NCBI RefSeq assembly: GCF_002982075.1
Contig: NZ_PUEJ01000002.1
Span: forward strand, 248,001-312,000
Length of the DNA stretch: 64,000 nt
Origin: Labrys okinawensis
GTDB lineage: Bacteria; Pseudomonadota; Alphaproteobacteria; Rhizobiales; Labraceae
Direction: 5' to 3'
Position 1 is the first letter of the stretch, and the number at the start of each line of letters is the position of its first letter. Both the position numbers and the translations under genes were made by a program. Below the pieces are notes generated by a model. The model was not told the DNA's origin. It saw nothing but the letters and a program-made list of their open reading frames with translations, and made no database searches. Below, piece by piece: positions 63,989 through 64,000 of this stretch.

Positions 63989-64000
63989 TGATTCACGTGA
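63989..64000. promoter_or_regulatory. parS: parS-like ParB-binding site 2, cut by the window end
   Basis: TGATTCACGTGA agrees with the parS left part at 11 of 12 bases; the remaining four lie outside. It is a perfect 12 bp inverted copy of the right part of site 1. Confidence 0.6.

Larger units (their letters stand above)
63671..64000. other. Intergenic region after rho, window end
   Basis: Holds the rho terminator, a CCTTCTCCCC-type repeat (63782-63910) and two parS-like sites (63962-63977 and 63989-64000). No gene is visible; the next gene starts outside. Confidence 0.6.

Overview
This 64 kb stretch is GC-rich chromosomal DNA from an alphaproteobacterium, most probably of the order Hyphomicrobiales (Rhizobiales). 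Signs of this are an OlsB-type ornithine lipid acyltransferase, the block secB, dnaQ, coaE, aroE, maf, ppsR | hemE, hemJ, rho, a consensus CtrA site beside hemE, an AccD without zinc-ribbon cysteines and several rhizobial-style palindromic intergenic repeats. The genus cannot be fixed from the sequence alone. No rRNA, tRNA or CRISPR array was found.

Layout. 0-10 kb: a truncated Pr6Pr-type membrane protein, olsB-like acyltransferase, M3 peptidase, a sulfite-oxidase-like molybdoenzyme, a REP-associated tyrosine transposase framed by inverted REP palindromes, lepA and small metabolic genes. 10-20 kb: ankyrin protein, SIS-domain protein divergent from an XRE-cupin regulator with two acetyltransferases, aspA with a LysR regulator, a mechanosensitive channel with a cyclic-nucleotide-type domain, and an MFS transporter. 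20-28 kb: a DapF-like epimerase divergent from a polyamine-type ABC importer and a DadA-like oxidase, then a DRL-type (DXR-like) oxidoreductase. 28-39 kb: YdcF, M17 aminopeptidase, amidase, an AT-rich island with surface-polysaccharide-type genes (GT61, KpsM-like permease, methyltransferase), then MarR, NlpC/P60, a serine hydrolase and folC. 39-44 kb: two tandem small membrane proteins (one frameshifted), a GbsR/MarR regulator with two matching operators, an IS110 element and accD. 44-48 kb: SDR, dgoK, dgoA and a ribokinase-like gene, a sugar-acid catabolic operon with a MITE-like element inside it. 47-60 kb: secB, dnaQ, coaE, aroE, maf, an inserted potABCD importer with a serine hydrolase, and ppsR. 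60-64 kb: hemE, hemJ, rho.

The most informative signal is at the right end. The 545 bp between the divergent ppsR and hemE genes has DnaA-box-like sequences, a perfect TTAA-N7-TTAA CtrA site and an AT-rich stretch, at the position where Caulobacter, Rickettsia and Sinorhizobium carry oriC. Two parS-like palindromes lie about 3.5 kb further on, at the edge of the window. Together these suggest the window ends at the chromosomal origin and ParB-loading region.

The intergenic spaces are unusually rich in palindromic elements: at least three REP-like families, a MITE-like family with two copies, a 99 bp palindrome, a roughly 100 bp repeat with two copies, and three copies of a composite CCTTCTCCCC element. 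They sit mostly between convergent genes or inside operons. I found no clearly new multi-gene defence or biosynthetic system.
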